Below are positions 17,352 to 26,340 of a stretch of 64,000 bases of DNA, one piece after another. A program made the position numbers and the translations under genes. Location: NCBI GenBank assembly GCA_035934555.1, contig DASYXT010000118.1, positions 186,001 through 250,000 of the forward strand. Reading direction: 5' to 3'. The notes beneath the pieces were generated by a model that was not told where the DNA came from, did not search any database, and worked only from the letters and a program-made list of their open reading frames with translations. How positions within the stretch are numbered: the first letter of the stretch is position 1; every line of letters starts with the position of its first letter. Source of the DNA: DASYXT01 sp035934555. GTDB taxonomy: Bacteria; Verrucomicrobiota; Verrucomicrobiia; Limisphaerales; UBA8199.

Positions 17352-18296
17352 TTAACTGGTGCGCCCGCCTTTAAATTCAAACAGCGAAGTAACCGACGAA
17401 TTACTATGGATTCGCTTGATGGCTTCGCCCAAAAGCCCCGCCACGGATAGCGTGGTAATCTTTACCCCGCTTATCGCAGGGCGTAGGACAGTATCAGTTG
17501 TTACCAGTTCGTCAATAGCGGATTTTCGCAACCTCTCGATGCCCACTTCGTTGAGGACCGCATGCGAAACACAGGCCAAAAGACGCCGGGCGCCTTTCCG
17601 TTTGAGCAGTCCGGCCGCCTGCGTCAGCGTCCCGGCCGTTTCCGTCAAATCATCCACTAGTAAAGCGTCTTTGCCGCGAATTTCCCCAATCACCGCCAGC
17701 GATTCCACTTCGGTCGCGTTCTTGCGCCGCTTCGCCACGATCGCCAGGCTCGCCTCCAGCACCTGCGAATACGCATACGCCATCTTTAGCCCTCCAACAT
17801 CGGGGCTCACCACCACCAAATCCCGCAACTTTTTCTTCTTCAAGTAATCATACATCACCGGCGCCGCATAGAGATGGTCCACCGGGATGTCGAAGAACCC
17901 CTGGATTTGCTGCGCGTGCAAGTCCACCGTTAAGATTCGGCTGGCGCCGGCCGCGACGAGCAGGTTGGCGATCAGTTTCGCCGTGATCGGCACCCGCGGC
18001 TGGTCCTTGCGGTCCTGGCGCGCATAACCGTAAAAGGGCATCACGGTAGTGATCCGGGCCGCACTGGCGCGCCGTAACGCATCTATCATGATGAACATCT
18101 CCATCAGGTGATGGTTGGTCGGCGGGCTGGTGGACTGCAGCAGGAACACGTCTTCGCCGCGGACATTCTCCTCGATCTTGACGAACGTCTCACCGTCGGG
18201 AAACGGCTTAATGGTCGATTTCCCAAGGTCAATGCCGATGTACGCGCAGATCGATTCCGCCAAAGGCTGATTGGACGTGCCGCTGAAAATCTTCAC
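17352..18296 (-). CDS. prs: Ribose-phosphate pyrophosphokinase
   Basis: Makes PRPP from ribose 5-phosphate and ATP, feeding nucleotide, His, Trp and NAD synthesis. The 314-residue product matches the family in length and motifs: MKIFSGTSNQPLAESI at the start, PFYGYARQDRKDQPRVPITAK, the metal-binding VDLHAQQIQGFFDIPVDHL near residue 126, and the PRPP loop DDLTETAGT, where most enzymes read DDMIDTAGT. Prs next to rplY and pth is a widely conserved arrangement. Confidence 0.97.
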   Translation of the reverse strand: MKIFSGTSNQPLAESICAYIGIDLGKSTIKPFPDGETFVKIEENVRGEDVFLLQSTSPPTNHHLMEMFIMIDALRRASAARITTVMPFYGYARQDRKDQPRVPITAKLIANLLVAAGASRILTVDLHAQQIQGFFDIPVDHLYAAPVMYDYLKKKKLRDLVVVSPDVGGLKMAYAYSQVLEASLAIVAKRRKNATEVESLAVIGEIRGKDALLVDDLTETAGTLTQAAGLLKRKGARRLLACVSHAVLNEVGIERLRKSAIDELVTTDTVLRPAISGVKITTLSVAGLLGEAIKRIHSNSSVTSLFEFKGGRTS

Positions 18297-18356
18297 GTTT
18301 GTTGTGCTCGTAGGTAAAAGAAAAGCCCGCTCCGTCGGCGGACGCGGGGGCAGACT

Positions 18357-19649
18357 CTAACAAGCGCATTTGAGAGTGCAAGGGGATTCTGGGCCTAACC
18401 GCCGCCGCAACAAGTCCATCGCCTGCTGGGTTGATACCTGCTTAAACGTCTCCCGGTCATACGGGTTGAGATGGTGCTCGACGACCGTCTCGCTTGCCGC
18501 GGCTAGCGCGATGAACAACGTCCCCACCGGTTTGGCGTCCGTCCCGCCGCTGGGGCCGGCGATGCCAGTCAACGCCAGAGCAACATCGGCCCCGGTCACA
18601 CGCCGCGCCCCTTCAGCCATTTGCCGCGCGACGGCTTCGCTGACCGCGCCGTGCTCCGCCAGAGTTTCAGGGCGCACCCCGAGGAACTTCTGCTTGATGT
18701 CGTTGTTGTACGTCACGAACCCGCCCAACACCACGGCCGAGGCGCCCGGCACGTTGGTCAACCGATGCGCCAGCAACCCTCCAGTGCAGGACTCCGCCAG
18801 CGCGAGCGTCCGCTTCAACTCCGTTAGCCGCCGGATGAGGACGGCTTCCTCCTCGTCGCTTTCACGCCCGTACAGAACAGCGCCTAACCGCGCCTGCAGG
18901 ATTCGCTCCGCCTCCCTTACCAGGACCTCAGCGTCGTCTCCGCGCGCCACCAACCGCACATCGACCTGCCCAGGCCGAGCGCAATAGCCGAGTTCCAACC
19001 CACGCGCCACCAACCCCTCGATCGCTGGGGCGACCGTTTGCTCGACCATCGATTCGCCCAGGCCGCTCGTGCGCCAGGTGTGGCAGACAAACTTCGCCGC
19101 GGCAGGTAATACTCGCCGCAGCAGCGGCACGACCTGCTCAGTGAACATCGGCCGCAATTCCCGTGGGGGTCCGGGCAGCATCACCAGCCAGCTCGAGGCG
19201 GCGCCAGGCCGAAACCGATTTGCCGGCACTTCCAGCGCCAATCCCGGCGCCGTGCCAAACGCATTGTGCAGAACCAAAGCCCCCTCGGGCACCAGCGCCT
19301 GAACTCGGGTGCTAGCCGGCATGGGTCTTTTGCGGCTGGTGAAGAAGCTCGTTATCTGCTCGAGGATGGCGGGATCTTCATGCAGCGGCCGTTCGAGGAA
19401 CCGCGCCAGCACGTCGCGGGTGAGATCGTCGGAAGTCGGGCCGAGCCCGCCCGTCGCGATCAGCAGGTCCGCTCGGCCGAGGGCTTCCTGGACGCCGGCC
19501 CGGATGGCCGCGGCAGTGTCCGGGACCGCTGTCTGGCGGCTGACCACATACCCAAGGTCGGCTAATTGCGCGCAAAGCCATTGCTGATGAGTGTTCAACA
19601 CACGCCCCAGCATCAGTTCGCTGCCCGTGTTGAGTATTTCGACAACCAT
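18357..19649 (-). CDS. cinA: CinA family protein with nicotinamide-nucleotide amidase domain
   Basis: Full-length CinA of 430 residues. The N-terminal MoaB-like/COG1058 pyrophosphatase domain shows ILNTGSELMLGRVLNTH and ATGGLGPTSDDLTRDVLA. The C-terminal amidase domain (from about residue 275) shows LALAESCTGGLLAHRLTNVPGAS and ALTGIAGPSGGTDAKPVG. The latter domain deamidates NMN in the NAD salvage cycle; the former acts on ADP-ribose in some species. It heads the minus-strand operon leading into prs and is divergent from fur, with a REP palindrome in the gap. Confidence 0.95.
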   Translation of the reverse strand: MVVEILNTGSELMLGRVLNTHQQWLCAQLADLGYVVSRQTAVPDTAAAIRAGVQEALGRADLLIATGGLGPTSDDLTRDVLARFLERPLHEDPAILEQITSFFTSRKRPMPASTRVQALVPEGALVLHNAFGTAPGLALEVPANRFRPGAASSWLVMLPGPPRELRPMFTEQVVPLLRRVLPAAAKFVCHTWRTSGLGESMVEQTVAPAIEGLVARGLELGYCARPGQVDVRLVARGDDAEVLVREAERILQARLGAVLYGRESDEEEAVLIRRLTELKRTLALAESCTGGLLAHRLTNVPGASAVVLGGFVTYNNDIKQKFLGVRPETLAEHGAVSEAVARQMAEGARRVTGADVALALTGIAGPSGGTDAKPVGTLFIALAAASETVVEHHLNPYDRETFKQVSTQQAMDLLRRRLGPESPCTLKCAC

Positions 19650-19732
19650 GAACCAAGTCTAAGAATGGAACGGCAAACGCCAAGCGAGGAGTAAGGGGAA
19701 GAGGTGTCCCCTCGGTGAAAGCGGGACCGGCG

Positions 19733-19821
19733 CCGGAGCGCGGATTTTAACTTTAGTCCGCAGCAATTTTCAAAAATTCCACCCCAGCGGACATTGCTGC
19801 GGAAAGTCCGCGCTCCGCCGG
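19733..19821. repeat. REP/REPIN-like inverted pair between cinA and fur
   Basis: Left arm 19733-19766 begins CCGGAGCGCGGATTTT and ends AGTCCGCAGCAA. The right arm 19794-19821 begins TTGCTGCGGAAAGTCC and ends CGCTCCGCCGG. The arms are inverted copies of the same REP word, 27 bases apart. The pair lies in the divergent promoter region of cinA and fur and belongs to the family at 58294-58402. Confidence 0.8.
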
Positions 19822-19885
19822 CCCTCATTGGGGGTACGGAAAGGGGCGCGTTGACCCTCCTGAAGGCGAAGCCTATAGTGGCCGC

Positions 19886-20359
19886 ATGGCAGAGGCGGGA
19901 CCCGGGTGTGTGAAGCAGCGGTTTGTGGAGTTTCTAGCGCGCAAGCACTTGCGGCTGACCTCCCAGCGGCGCGCTATCATCGACTCCGCCTTCAGCACCC
20001 GTCGCCACTTCACCGCTGAGGAATTGCTTCGCTGGTCACGGCGGCGTGATGCATCCGTATCCCGCGCGACGATTTATCGGACGCTGCCGCTGCTGACCGA
20101 AAGCGGGCTGGTGCGGGAGATGGATTTCGGAAAGGACTACAAATTTTACGATCCCAACTACGCCGAGCATCCGCGCCACAGCCATATCATTTGCCAGGAC
20201 TGCCAGAAGATTATCGAATTCGAGAGCGCCAAAATCGAGGAACTGGAGAACGATATCAGCCAGCGCCTGGGCTTTTCCGTAAAAACCCACCGGCTGCAAA
20301 TCAGCGCCCAATGCGACGAATACCGCCAACGGGGCACGTGCAAGAAAAAGGACGAGTGA
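19886..20359 (+). CDS. Fur family metal-responsive repressor
   Basis: A 157-residue DNA-binding repressor. The winged-helix region (residues about 15-85) shows RLTSQRRAIIDSAF, HFTAEELL and VSRATIYRTLPLLTESGLV. The C-terminal dimerisation region has the metal site HSHIICQDCQKIIEF and ends in a second Cys (GTCKKKDE). This is the Fur pattern (iron), although Zur or PerR cannot be excluded by eye. It is divergent from cinA and only 50 bases from tsaC, so it probably shares a transcript with it. Confidence 0.92.
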   Translation: MAEAGPGCVKQRFVEFLARKHLRLTSQRRAIIDSAFSTRRHFTAEELLRWSRRRDASVSRATIYRTLPLLTESGLVREMDFGKDYKFYDPNYAEHPRHSHIICQDCQKIIEFESAKIEELENDISQRLGFSVKTHRLQISAQCDEYRQRGTCKKKDE

Positions 20360-20409
20360 AAGAGCGCACGCGCACGGGGTGCATGCTGCCCTTCTGGGCC
20401 TAGCCGGCT

Positions 20410-21423
20410 ATGTCTTCAGCCCAAGTCCTGCCCACTGATAGCCTCGATCACTTTGAATACGCCGTCGGCGAGGCGGTGCGTTTGTTGCGCGCTGGCAAGG
20501 TAGTCGCGTTGCCGACAGAAACGGTCTATGGTTTGGCAGCCAACGCGCTCGATGCCCGGGCGGTTGAGAGCATCTTCCTCGTGAAGGGCCGCCCGCGGCG
20601 CAACCCGCTGATCGTGCATGTGGCCGACCTGGCTATGGCGCGGCAGTGCGTGGCTGATTGGCCCGCGGTAGCCGCTAAGGCCGCCCACGCGTTCTGGCCC
20701 GGTCCCTTGACGCTCGTGCTGCCCCGCGCGGAGGTCATCCCTGAAATCGTCACTGCCGGCGGGCCTACCATCGGCGTGCGCTGGCCCAGTCATCCCTTAA
20801 TGTTGGCGGTCATTCGCGCCTGCGGTTTTCCCCTCGCCGCGCCGAGCGCCAACTTGTCCAACCGCGTGTCGCCTACGAATGCGGCGCACGTTCGAGAACA
20901 GCTCGGGGAGCACGTTCCGCTCATCATCGACGGGGGACAATCGCAAGTGGGGATCGAATCAACCGTGCTCGATCTGACGACCTCCCCGCCGCGTGTGCTG
21001 CGCCCCGGCATGATTCATGAACCGGCGTTGGTCGCAGCCCTCGGCCCGGTGGCAGTCAGCTCTGGCACGCGTTCCGGCATACTCAGAAGCCCCGGCCTGT
21101 TGCGAAAGCATTACGCGCCGCGGGCGCGACTGGTCCTGTGGTCCTGGACAGACGAAGTGGAATTGCGGCGGCGCGTGGCGCAAGCCGCGGAACAGCAGGC
21201 CGTGCATGTCATTGCCCATACACACATACCCTCGGGCCGGGGGTTCGCGCGGGTATCGGTGATTCCGCACGACGCGGTAGCGTTTGCGCGGGCGATTTAT
21301 GCCGAGTTGCACGCTTGCGACCAGGCGGGCGCCGAACTGATCATCGTTGAAGCGTTGCCGCCGGGCGGCGAATGGCAGGCCATCGCCGATCGGTTATATC
21401 GGGCGGCCGCATCCGCAGCATAG
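20410..21423 (+). CDS. tsaC: L-threonylcarbamoyladenylate synthase (TsaC/Sua5 type)
   Basis: Makes the TC-AMP used to form t6A37 in ANN-decoding tRNAs. The YrdC domain (about residues 15-200) shows GKVVALPTETVYGLAANALD, KGRPRRNPLIVHV, FWPGPLTLVL and APSANLSNRVSPT. The C-terminal about 120 residues (from RSPGLLRKHYAPRARL) form the Sua5 domain, so this is the long two-domain enzyme of 337 residues. It lies downstream of fur on the same strand. Confidence 0.95.
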   Translation: MSSAQVLPTDSLDHFEYAVGEAVRLLRAGKVVALPTETVYGLAANALDARAVESIFLVKGRPRRNPLIVHVADLAMARQCVADWPAVAAKAAHAFWPGPLTLVLPRAEVIPEIVTAGGPTIGVRWPSHPLMLAVIRACGFPLAAPSANLSNRVSPTNAAHVREQLGEHVPLIIDGGQSQVGIESTVLDLTTSPPRVLRPGMIHEPALVAALGPVAVSSGTRSGILRSPGLLRKHYAPRARLVLWSWTDEVELRRRVAQAAEQQAVHVIAHTHIPSGRGFARVSVIPHDAVAFARAIYAELHACDQAGAELIIVEALPPGGEWQAIADRLYRAAASAA

Positions 21424-21479
21424 AGGTTGCCACCTGATTATTTGACGAATGCGCCGGTTTGGCCCAATCTCCGCCGGTC

Positions 21480-23033
21480 ATGAGATTGTTGAGAATCCTT
21501 TTGGCTTTGGCAGGCGGCGCTTCGCTCGCTCTGGCTCAGACCAATACCTATCCGCCGGTTGCGCCTGTGCCGACCAACGCCCCGTTGCCTCTCCTCGTGC
21601 CGGCCAATGGCTCCGTGCAGGTTCGCAAAGTTTCTCTTGAGGACCTTATTCAACAGGCGCTGCAGCACAACCTCGACCTGCAAATCGATCGGTATAATCC
21701 GTCAATCGCGCTGTTCAGTTTAAACGGCGCTTACGCGGGCTACGACCCGACGATGGACATCTCCGGTCAGCATGATCATTCCGAGAGCGGCCCCCAGCTA
21801 TTGGGCGGAGGTTTCGTCATCCCTGGATCGCAGAGCGACGATAATCGCTTCAGCGGGAACCTGGGCGGGACCTCACCCATCGGCACCACCTATAGCCTTC
21901 AGGGTAACGCCATCGATACCGCAGGCAGCAGTTTGGGCCAGCCCTTCCAGAACTCCATCGGCTCGGCTTCCTTCAGTCTAAGCCAGCCGCTGCTCAAGGG
22001 GTTCTGGATCGATGCCAATCGCTTAAACATCCGAGTGGCCAAAAATCGCCTCAAATACTCCGAGCTGCTCCTCAAGCTGCAGGTCATGCAGACGATCACG
22101 ACCTTGGAACAGGCGTACTACGACCTGATTTATTCGCGCGAGAACGTCATCGTTCAGGAAAAGGCCGTCGAAGCGGCCCACCGGTTGGTGGTGGAGAATC
22201 AGAAACGTCTTGAAGTGGGCGCCCTGGCGCCACTGGACCTGCAATCGGCAGAAGCGCAGGAGGCGACGAGCCGCGCCGCGGTAATCGCAGCGCGCAGCCA
22301 GCTCGGCACGCAAATGCGCGTCGTCGAACAGCTAATCACTGACAAATACCGTGACTGGGCGGACGTGGTGCTGGAGCCGACTGCCCCCTTGCAGGCGCCC
22401 GTGCCGGTGCTGAATGTTCAGGATAGTTGGGCTCGGGGGCTGGAGGACCGGCCCGACCTGCAGCAGGCCAAGCTGGACATCGAACGCCAAGGCATCACGT
22501 TGAAGTACGACAAGAACCAACTGCTGCCGGAGGTCGATGCGTTCGGCACCTACGGCTACAACGGCACCGGCGGGACTTTCAGCCAGGCGCTTTACGACAT
22601 CCAGCAGACCGACCGTCGGTTTTATACTTACGGCGGCCGGATCATTTTTCCATTGGCCAACATCAAAGCCAGGAATGCTTATCGGTCCGACAAAGCCAGC
22701 TTGGAACAACTCGTGCTCACGCTCAAGAAGCTTGAACAGGGCATCATGATCGCGATCGACAATGACATCGGCGTCGTACGCGCCAATTACGACCAGGTGC
22801 AGGCGACCCGCACCGCCCGCGAATATGAAGAAGCCGCGTTGGATGCCGAGCAAAAGAAACTCGAGAACGGAAAGAGTACAACCTACAATGTTCTGCTGAT
22901 CCAACGCGACCTCACCTCCTCCCGCGGCGCGGAAATCCAGGCGCTCGATACCTACAACAAGAGCCTGGCGCAATTGAGCCTGGACGAGGCCTCGACGTTG
23001 ACACGGTTGGGCATCAATTACCAGGCCCGCTGA
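21480..23033 (+). CDS. TolC family outer-membrane efflux protein
   Basis: The ATG at 21480 gives a signal peptide (MRLLRILLALAGGASLALAQ) and a mature protein of about 497 residues; the TTG at 21459 would add seven residues before it and is rejected. The long alpha-helical repeats typical of TolC are visible: an early SLEDLIQQALQHNLDLQI, LNIRVAKNRLKYSELLLKLQVMQTITTLEQAYYDLI, QKRLEVGALAPLDLQSAEAQEATSRAAV, and a second repeat with ENGKSTTYNVLLIQRDLTSSRG. TolC proteins form the outer-membrane channel of efflux or type I secretion systems. No pump genes are adjacent, so the partner is unknown. Confidence 0.88.
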   Translation: MRLLRILLALAGGASLALAQTNTYPPVAPVPTNAPLPLLVPANGSVQVRKVSLEDLIQQALQHNLDLQIDRYNPSIALFSLNGAYAGYDPTMDISGQHDHSESGPQLLGGGFVIPGSQSDDNRFSGNLGGTSPIGTTYSLQGNAIDTAGSSLGQPFQNSIGSASFSLSQPLLKGFWIDANRLNIRVAKNRLKYSELLLKLQVMQTITTLEQAYYDLIYSRENVIVQEKAVEAAHRLVVENQKRLEVGALAPLDLQSAEAQEATSRAAVIAARSQLGTQMRVVEQLITDKYRDWADVVLEPTAPLQAPVPVLNVQDSWARGLEDRPDLQQAKLDIERQGITLKYDKNQLLPEVDAFGTYGYNGTGGTFSQALYDIQQTDRRFYTYGGRIIFPLANIKARNAYRSDKASLEQLVLTLKKLEQGIMIAIDNDIGVVRANYDQVQATRTAREYEEAALDAEQKKLENGKSTTYNVLLIQRDLTSSRGAEIQALDTYNKSLAQLSLDEASTLTRLGINYQAR

Positions 23034-23086
23034 TTACTCGTTGGGCCCGAGCAAAGACCAAAGCCGTTGAGTCTGTCCCGAAGAGT

Positions 23087-23560
23087 TTAACCGCGTTCTC
23101 CGATCACCCAGGAGAGATCGCCAACCACGTCAGCCACTAGAAGTTCGCCTTCGCCGCCACCCTTGAGCGGTAGGTACTTGCCGGTCGCGCTGGCCAGCAC
23201 CCGCCCCGCTCCATCCTGAATTTGGGCTTTGGCCTCGTAAATTCGATTCTTCCGGTTGGCCACCAACTCCCCCGTTACCAGTGTCGGCTCCCCAGGGCGG
23301 ACCGGGTGCAGAAATCGGATATTGAACTCCGCGCAATAGCCGAATCGCCGGCTGGCAACCGCGCACGCCCACACCATCACTTCATCTAACACGGTGGCGA
23401 GCAAACCACCGTGCACCGTTCTGTGGAACCCGCTGTGCTCGGCACTTGGTATGAACCTGGCCTGGACCGAGCGGCCGTCGGTGTGGAATCGCAAATTTAA
23501 ACCCCGCGGATTCGCTTCGCCGCAAACAAAACAAGAACGGGTGTGAGGCAACTCTTTCAT
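23087..23560 (-). CDS. PaaI-like hotdog-fold thioesterase
   Basis: A cytoplasmic acyl-CoA thioesterase of the hotdog superfamily. The conserved core is HRTVHGGLLATVLDEVMVWA (residues about 48-67 from the chosen start), and the substrate region is AEFNIRFLHPVRPGEP. The opening ELPHTRSCFVCGEANPRGLNL (CxxCG...NP.GL) is typical of a subgroup. I chose the ATG at 23560 (MKELPH), which gives 157 residues; the ATG at 23626 adds 22 residues without family character. Divergent from the GH-GT2 fusion gene. Substrate unknown. Confidence 0.85.
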   Translation of the reverse strand: MKELPHTRSCFVCGEANPRGLNLRFHTDGRSVQARFIPSAEHSGFHRTVHGGLLATVLDEVMVWACAVASRRFGYCAEFNIRFLHPVRPGEPTLVTGELVANRKNRIYEAKAQIQDGAGRVLASATGKYLPLKGGGEGELLVADVVGDLSWVIGERG

Positions 23561-23681
23561 CAAATTAGATTCCACAGCCGCGCCACGGAATGCAACCGGA
23601 ATGCTTCGAGCTTCCTTTCTTAACAAACGTCTGCTATCAGGCAGCGGTGATTAAACGCGCTCCTCAAACCGTCTAAGCCTC

Positions 23682-26282
23682 ATGACACTGGCCGCCCTCC
23701 CGGCCTCGCGCGTAATTGTCGCGGGCAAGTTCTTCCGTCTGGGCGAGAAGAAATTTTTCGCCAAAGGCATGGCGTATGGTCCGTTCGCGCCGAATGCCGC
23801 CGGGGATGGTTTTGCCTCGCCGGAACAAACTGGCCGCGACTTTACCCAAATTCAGGCGGCGGGAGCCAACCTGGTCCGTGTCTATCACGTCCCCCCGAAA
23901 TGGCTGCTGGACCTGGCAGCCGCGCACGGACTGAAGGTCCTGGTCGATGTGCCCTGGAACCAGCACCTCTGCTTTATGGATTCGCGGGCGCAACAGGCGG
24001 AGGCGCGCGCGGCGGTCCGCAACGCGGTGCTGGCCTGCGGCGGACATCCAGCGGTGTTTGCCTTCAGCGTCGCCAACGAGATCCCCTCTGAAATTGTGCG
24101 TTGGAGCGGCGCCAGGCAGGTCGCTAACTTCATTGATACTTTGATCGCAGAAGCCAAACGCGCCGACCCGCTGTGTTTGTGCACATTCACCAATTTCCCC
24201 CCCACCGAATTTCTGCGGCCGCTCAGCCCCGATTTTTTGTGTTTTAATGTCTATTTACACCAAAAGGCGGCGTTTCGCAGTTACCTGGCCCGCTTGCAGA
24301 TGCACGCCGTCGCACAACCCCTGCTTTTGGGCGAACTGGGAATTGATTCACTCCGGGAAGGCGAAGAGCGCAAATGCGAGATGCTGGGCTGGCAGTTGGA
24401 AACGGTGTTCCGCGCCGGCGCCGCCGGGGCAGTGGTGTTCAGCTTCACCGACGATTGGTGGCGCGCGGGCTTTCCTGTTTCCGACTGGCAGATGGGCCTC
24501 ACGACTCCCAACCGAACACCCAAACCTTCCCTGGCCGCAGTCCAGAAAACGTTCGGCGCGGCGCCGTTCTTTCCGCTGCCCCGCACCCCGAAAGTCTCCG
24601 TGGTCGTTGCCTGCTATAACGGGGAGAGGACCCTCGCAGCGTGCCTGGATTCGTTGCAGCGGCTCAATTATCCCGATTACGAGGTGATCGTCGTCGATGA
24701 CGGCTCAGCCGATGCCACCCCACAGCTCGCCTTCTCCCGCCCCGCCGTGCGCTATTTCCGGCACGAGAAAAACCTCGGCCTCTCGGTCGCCCGCAACACC
24801 GGCATTGCCGCCGCCACGGGCGACATCATCGCCTTCACCGATTCGGACTGCCGCGCCGATGAGGATTGGCTTTATTACCTGGTGAGTGATTTGCTCGACG
24901 GTGGGTTTGCCGGCATCGGCGGACCCAATTTGCTGCCACCGGACGATTCAGCGGTTGCCGCGGCCGTTATGGCGTCCCCCGGCGGCCCCGCCCACGTCAT
25001 GCTCTCCGACCGCCAGGCTGAGCACGTCCCCGGCTGTAACATGGCCTTCTTCAAATGGGCGTTGGAACAAATCGGTGGGTTTGACCCCGTGTTCCGCAAA
25101 GCGGGAGATGATGTGGACGTGTGCTGGCGATTGCAGCAGGCCGGCTACCAACTCGGATTTAGTCCGGCGGCGCTCGTCTGGCATTACCGCCGCTCGACTG
25201 TCGGCGAGTACCTTAGGCAACAACACGGCTATGGGGAGGCCGAGGCGCTGCTGGTTCGCAAGCATCCGGAATATTTTAACAGTTTTGGCGGCAGCCTTTG
25301 GCTCGGGCGCATTTACAGTTCTGCCAAAGCCGGGGTGCTGCTGCGCCCGCCGATCATCTATCGTGGCCTGCTGGGCAGTGCCGGCTTCCAGGCCGTCTAT
25401 GCGGCCGAACCGGCGGGCACACTCATGCTCAGCACGACCATCGAGTATCACGTCCTTGTCACGTTGCCGCTTTGCATTCTCTCGGCCCATTTCCATTGGC
25501 TCTGGCCCCTGGCGCTCGCCAGCCTGGCCTTCCCGCTCGCCATTTGCGCCATAGCCGGCGCCCAGGCCGAGCTGCCGCGGGACAAAACTGGCTTGTGGTC
25601 GCGGCCACTGGTGGCATTGTTGTTTTTTCTTCAGCCGATCGTTCGCGGCTGGGCCCGTTACCAGGGGCGATTCCTGCAACGGGCCTCATCTCTGGCAGCC
25701 CGGCAAAGTTTGGACTCACTGGGTTTACGCGCCAGCAAAATGCCTCTTAAGGAAGTCGATTATTGGAGCTCCCGGCCGGTGAATCGATTTGCCTTCGTGG
25801 CCGAAGTCCTGCGCCGGCTCGAACAACAAGGCTGGCCCCATAAAGCCGACGTCGGCTGGTGTGAATACGATTTGGAGATTTACGGTGGACGCTGGAGCAG
25901 CCTCCAACTCACCACCGTCACCGAAGACCAGGCCCTGACCAAACACCTGCTGCGCTGCCGCCTCGGCGCACGGTGGTCGTTCCCGGCCAAAGTCGCTTTT
26001 TGGGCCCTGGCGGCGTTTGAGTTTCTGTTGCTGGGCTTTGCCGGGCGTTGGTCGCCCTGGCTGTGGCTGGCTTTGTTGACCTTGCCGCTGCTGGCCTGGT
26101 TCATCCATCACGAGGAACGCACTTTGCGCAGCACCATTATCGTCTTCCTCGACGCGCTGGGGAAGGATTTAGAGTTAGCCAAACAGCCGCCCGAGTCCGT
26201 ACCTCAGGCGACGCCGGCGCCGGCCAGTCCCGCAGCCTCAGAGCTGAACCGGCAAACGACCACCAGCGCAAATCCAGGCTAA
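23682..26282 (+). CDS. Fusion of a glycoside-hydrolase-like TIM barrel and a GT2 glycosyltransferase
   Basis: An 866-residue membrane protein. Residues about 1-290 look like a GH2/cellulase-type TIM barrel: the acid/base Glu is in FSVANEIPSE and the likely nucleophile Glu in LLLGELGIDS, with FSFTDDWW near its end. Residues about 300-530 are a GT2 domain: VSVVVACYNGERTLAACLDSL, EVIVVDDGSADATP, DSDCRADEDWLYYL (metal-binding DSD) and the acceptor-site GGFDPVFRKAGDDVDVCWRLQQAGY. Two to three membrane spans and a soluble stretch follow (residues about 570-690 and 770-810). The fusion implies synthesis and trimming of an extracellular polysaccharide by one protein. The substrate is not evident. Confidence 0.85.
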   Translation: MTLAALPASRVIVAGKFFRLGEKKFFAKGMAYGPFAPNAAGDGFASPEQTGRDFTQIQAAGANLVRVYHVPPKWLLDLAAAHGLKVLVDVPWNQHLCFMDSRAQQAEARAAVRNAVLACGGHPAVFAFSVANEIPSEIVRWSGARQVANFIDTLIAEAKRADPLCLCTFTNFPPTEFLRPLSPDFLCFNVYLHQKAAFRSYLARLQMHAVAQPLLLGELGIDSLREGEERKCEMLGWQLETVFRAGAAGAVVFSFTDDWWRAGFPVSDWQMGLTTPNRTPKPSLAAVQKTFGAAPFFPLPRTPKVSVVVACYNGERTLAACLDSLQRLNYPDYEVIVVDDGSADATPQLAFSRPAVRYFRHEKNLGLSVARNTGIAAATGDIIAFTDSDCRADEDWLYYLVSDLLDGGFAGIGGPNLLPPDDSAVAAAVMASPGGPAHVMLSDRQAEHVPGCNMAFFKWALEQIGGFDPVFRKAGDDVDVCWRLQQAGYQLGFSPAALVWHYRRSTVGEYLRQQHGYGEAEALLVRKHPEYFNSFGGSLWLGRIYSSAKAGVLLRPPIIYRGLLGSAGFQAVYAAEPAGTLMLSTTIEYHVLVTLPLCILSAHFHWLWPLALASLAFPLAICAIAGAQAELPRDKTGLWSRPLVALLFFLQPIVRGWARYQGRFLQRASSLAARQSLDSLGLRASKMPLKEVDYWSSRPVNRFAFVAEVLRRLEQQGWPHKADVGWCEYDLEIYGGRWSSLQLTTVTEDQALTKHLLRCRLGARWSFPAKVAFWALAAFEFLLLGFAGRWSPWLWLALLTLPLLAWFIHHEERTLRSTIIVFLDALGKDLELAKQPPESVPQATPAPASPAASELNRQTTTSANPG

Positions 26283-26340
26283 AGACTTCTCACTGCATCA
26301 CCATTTGATTCCCGGCGGCATCTCGCCATAATCGCCGCCC

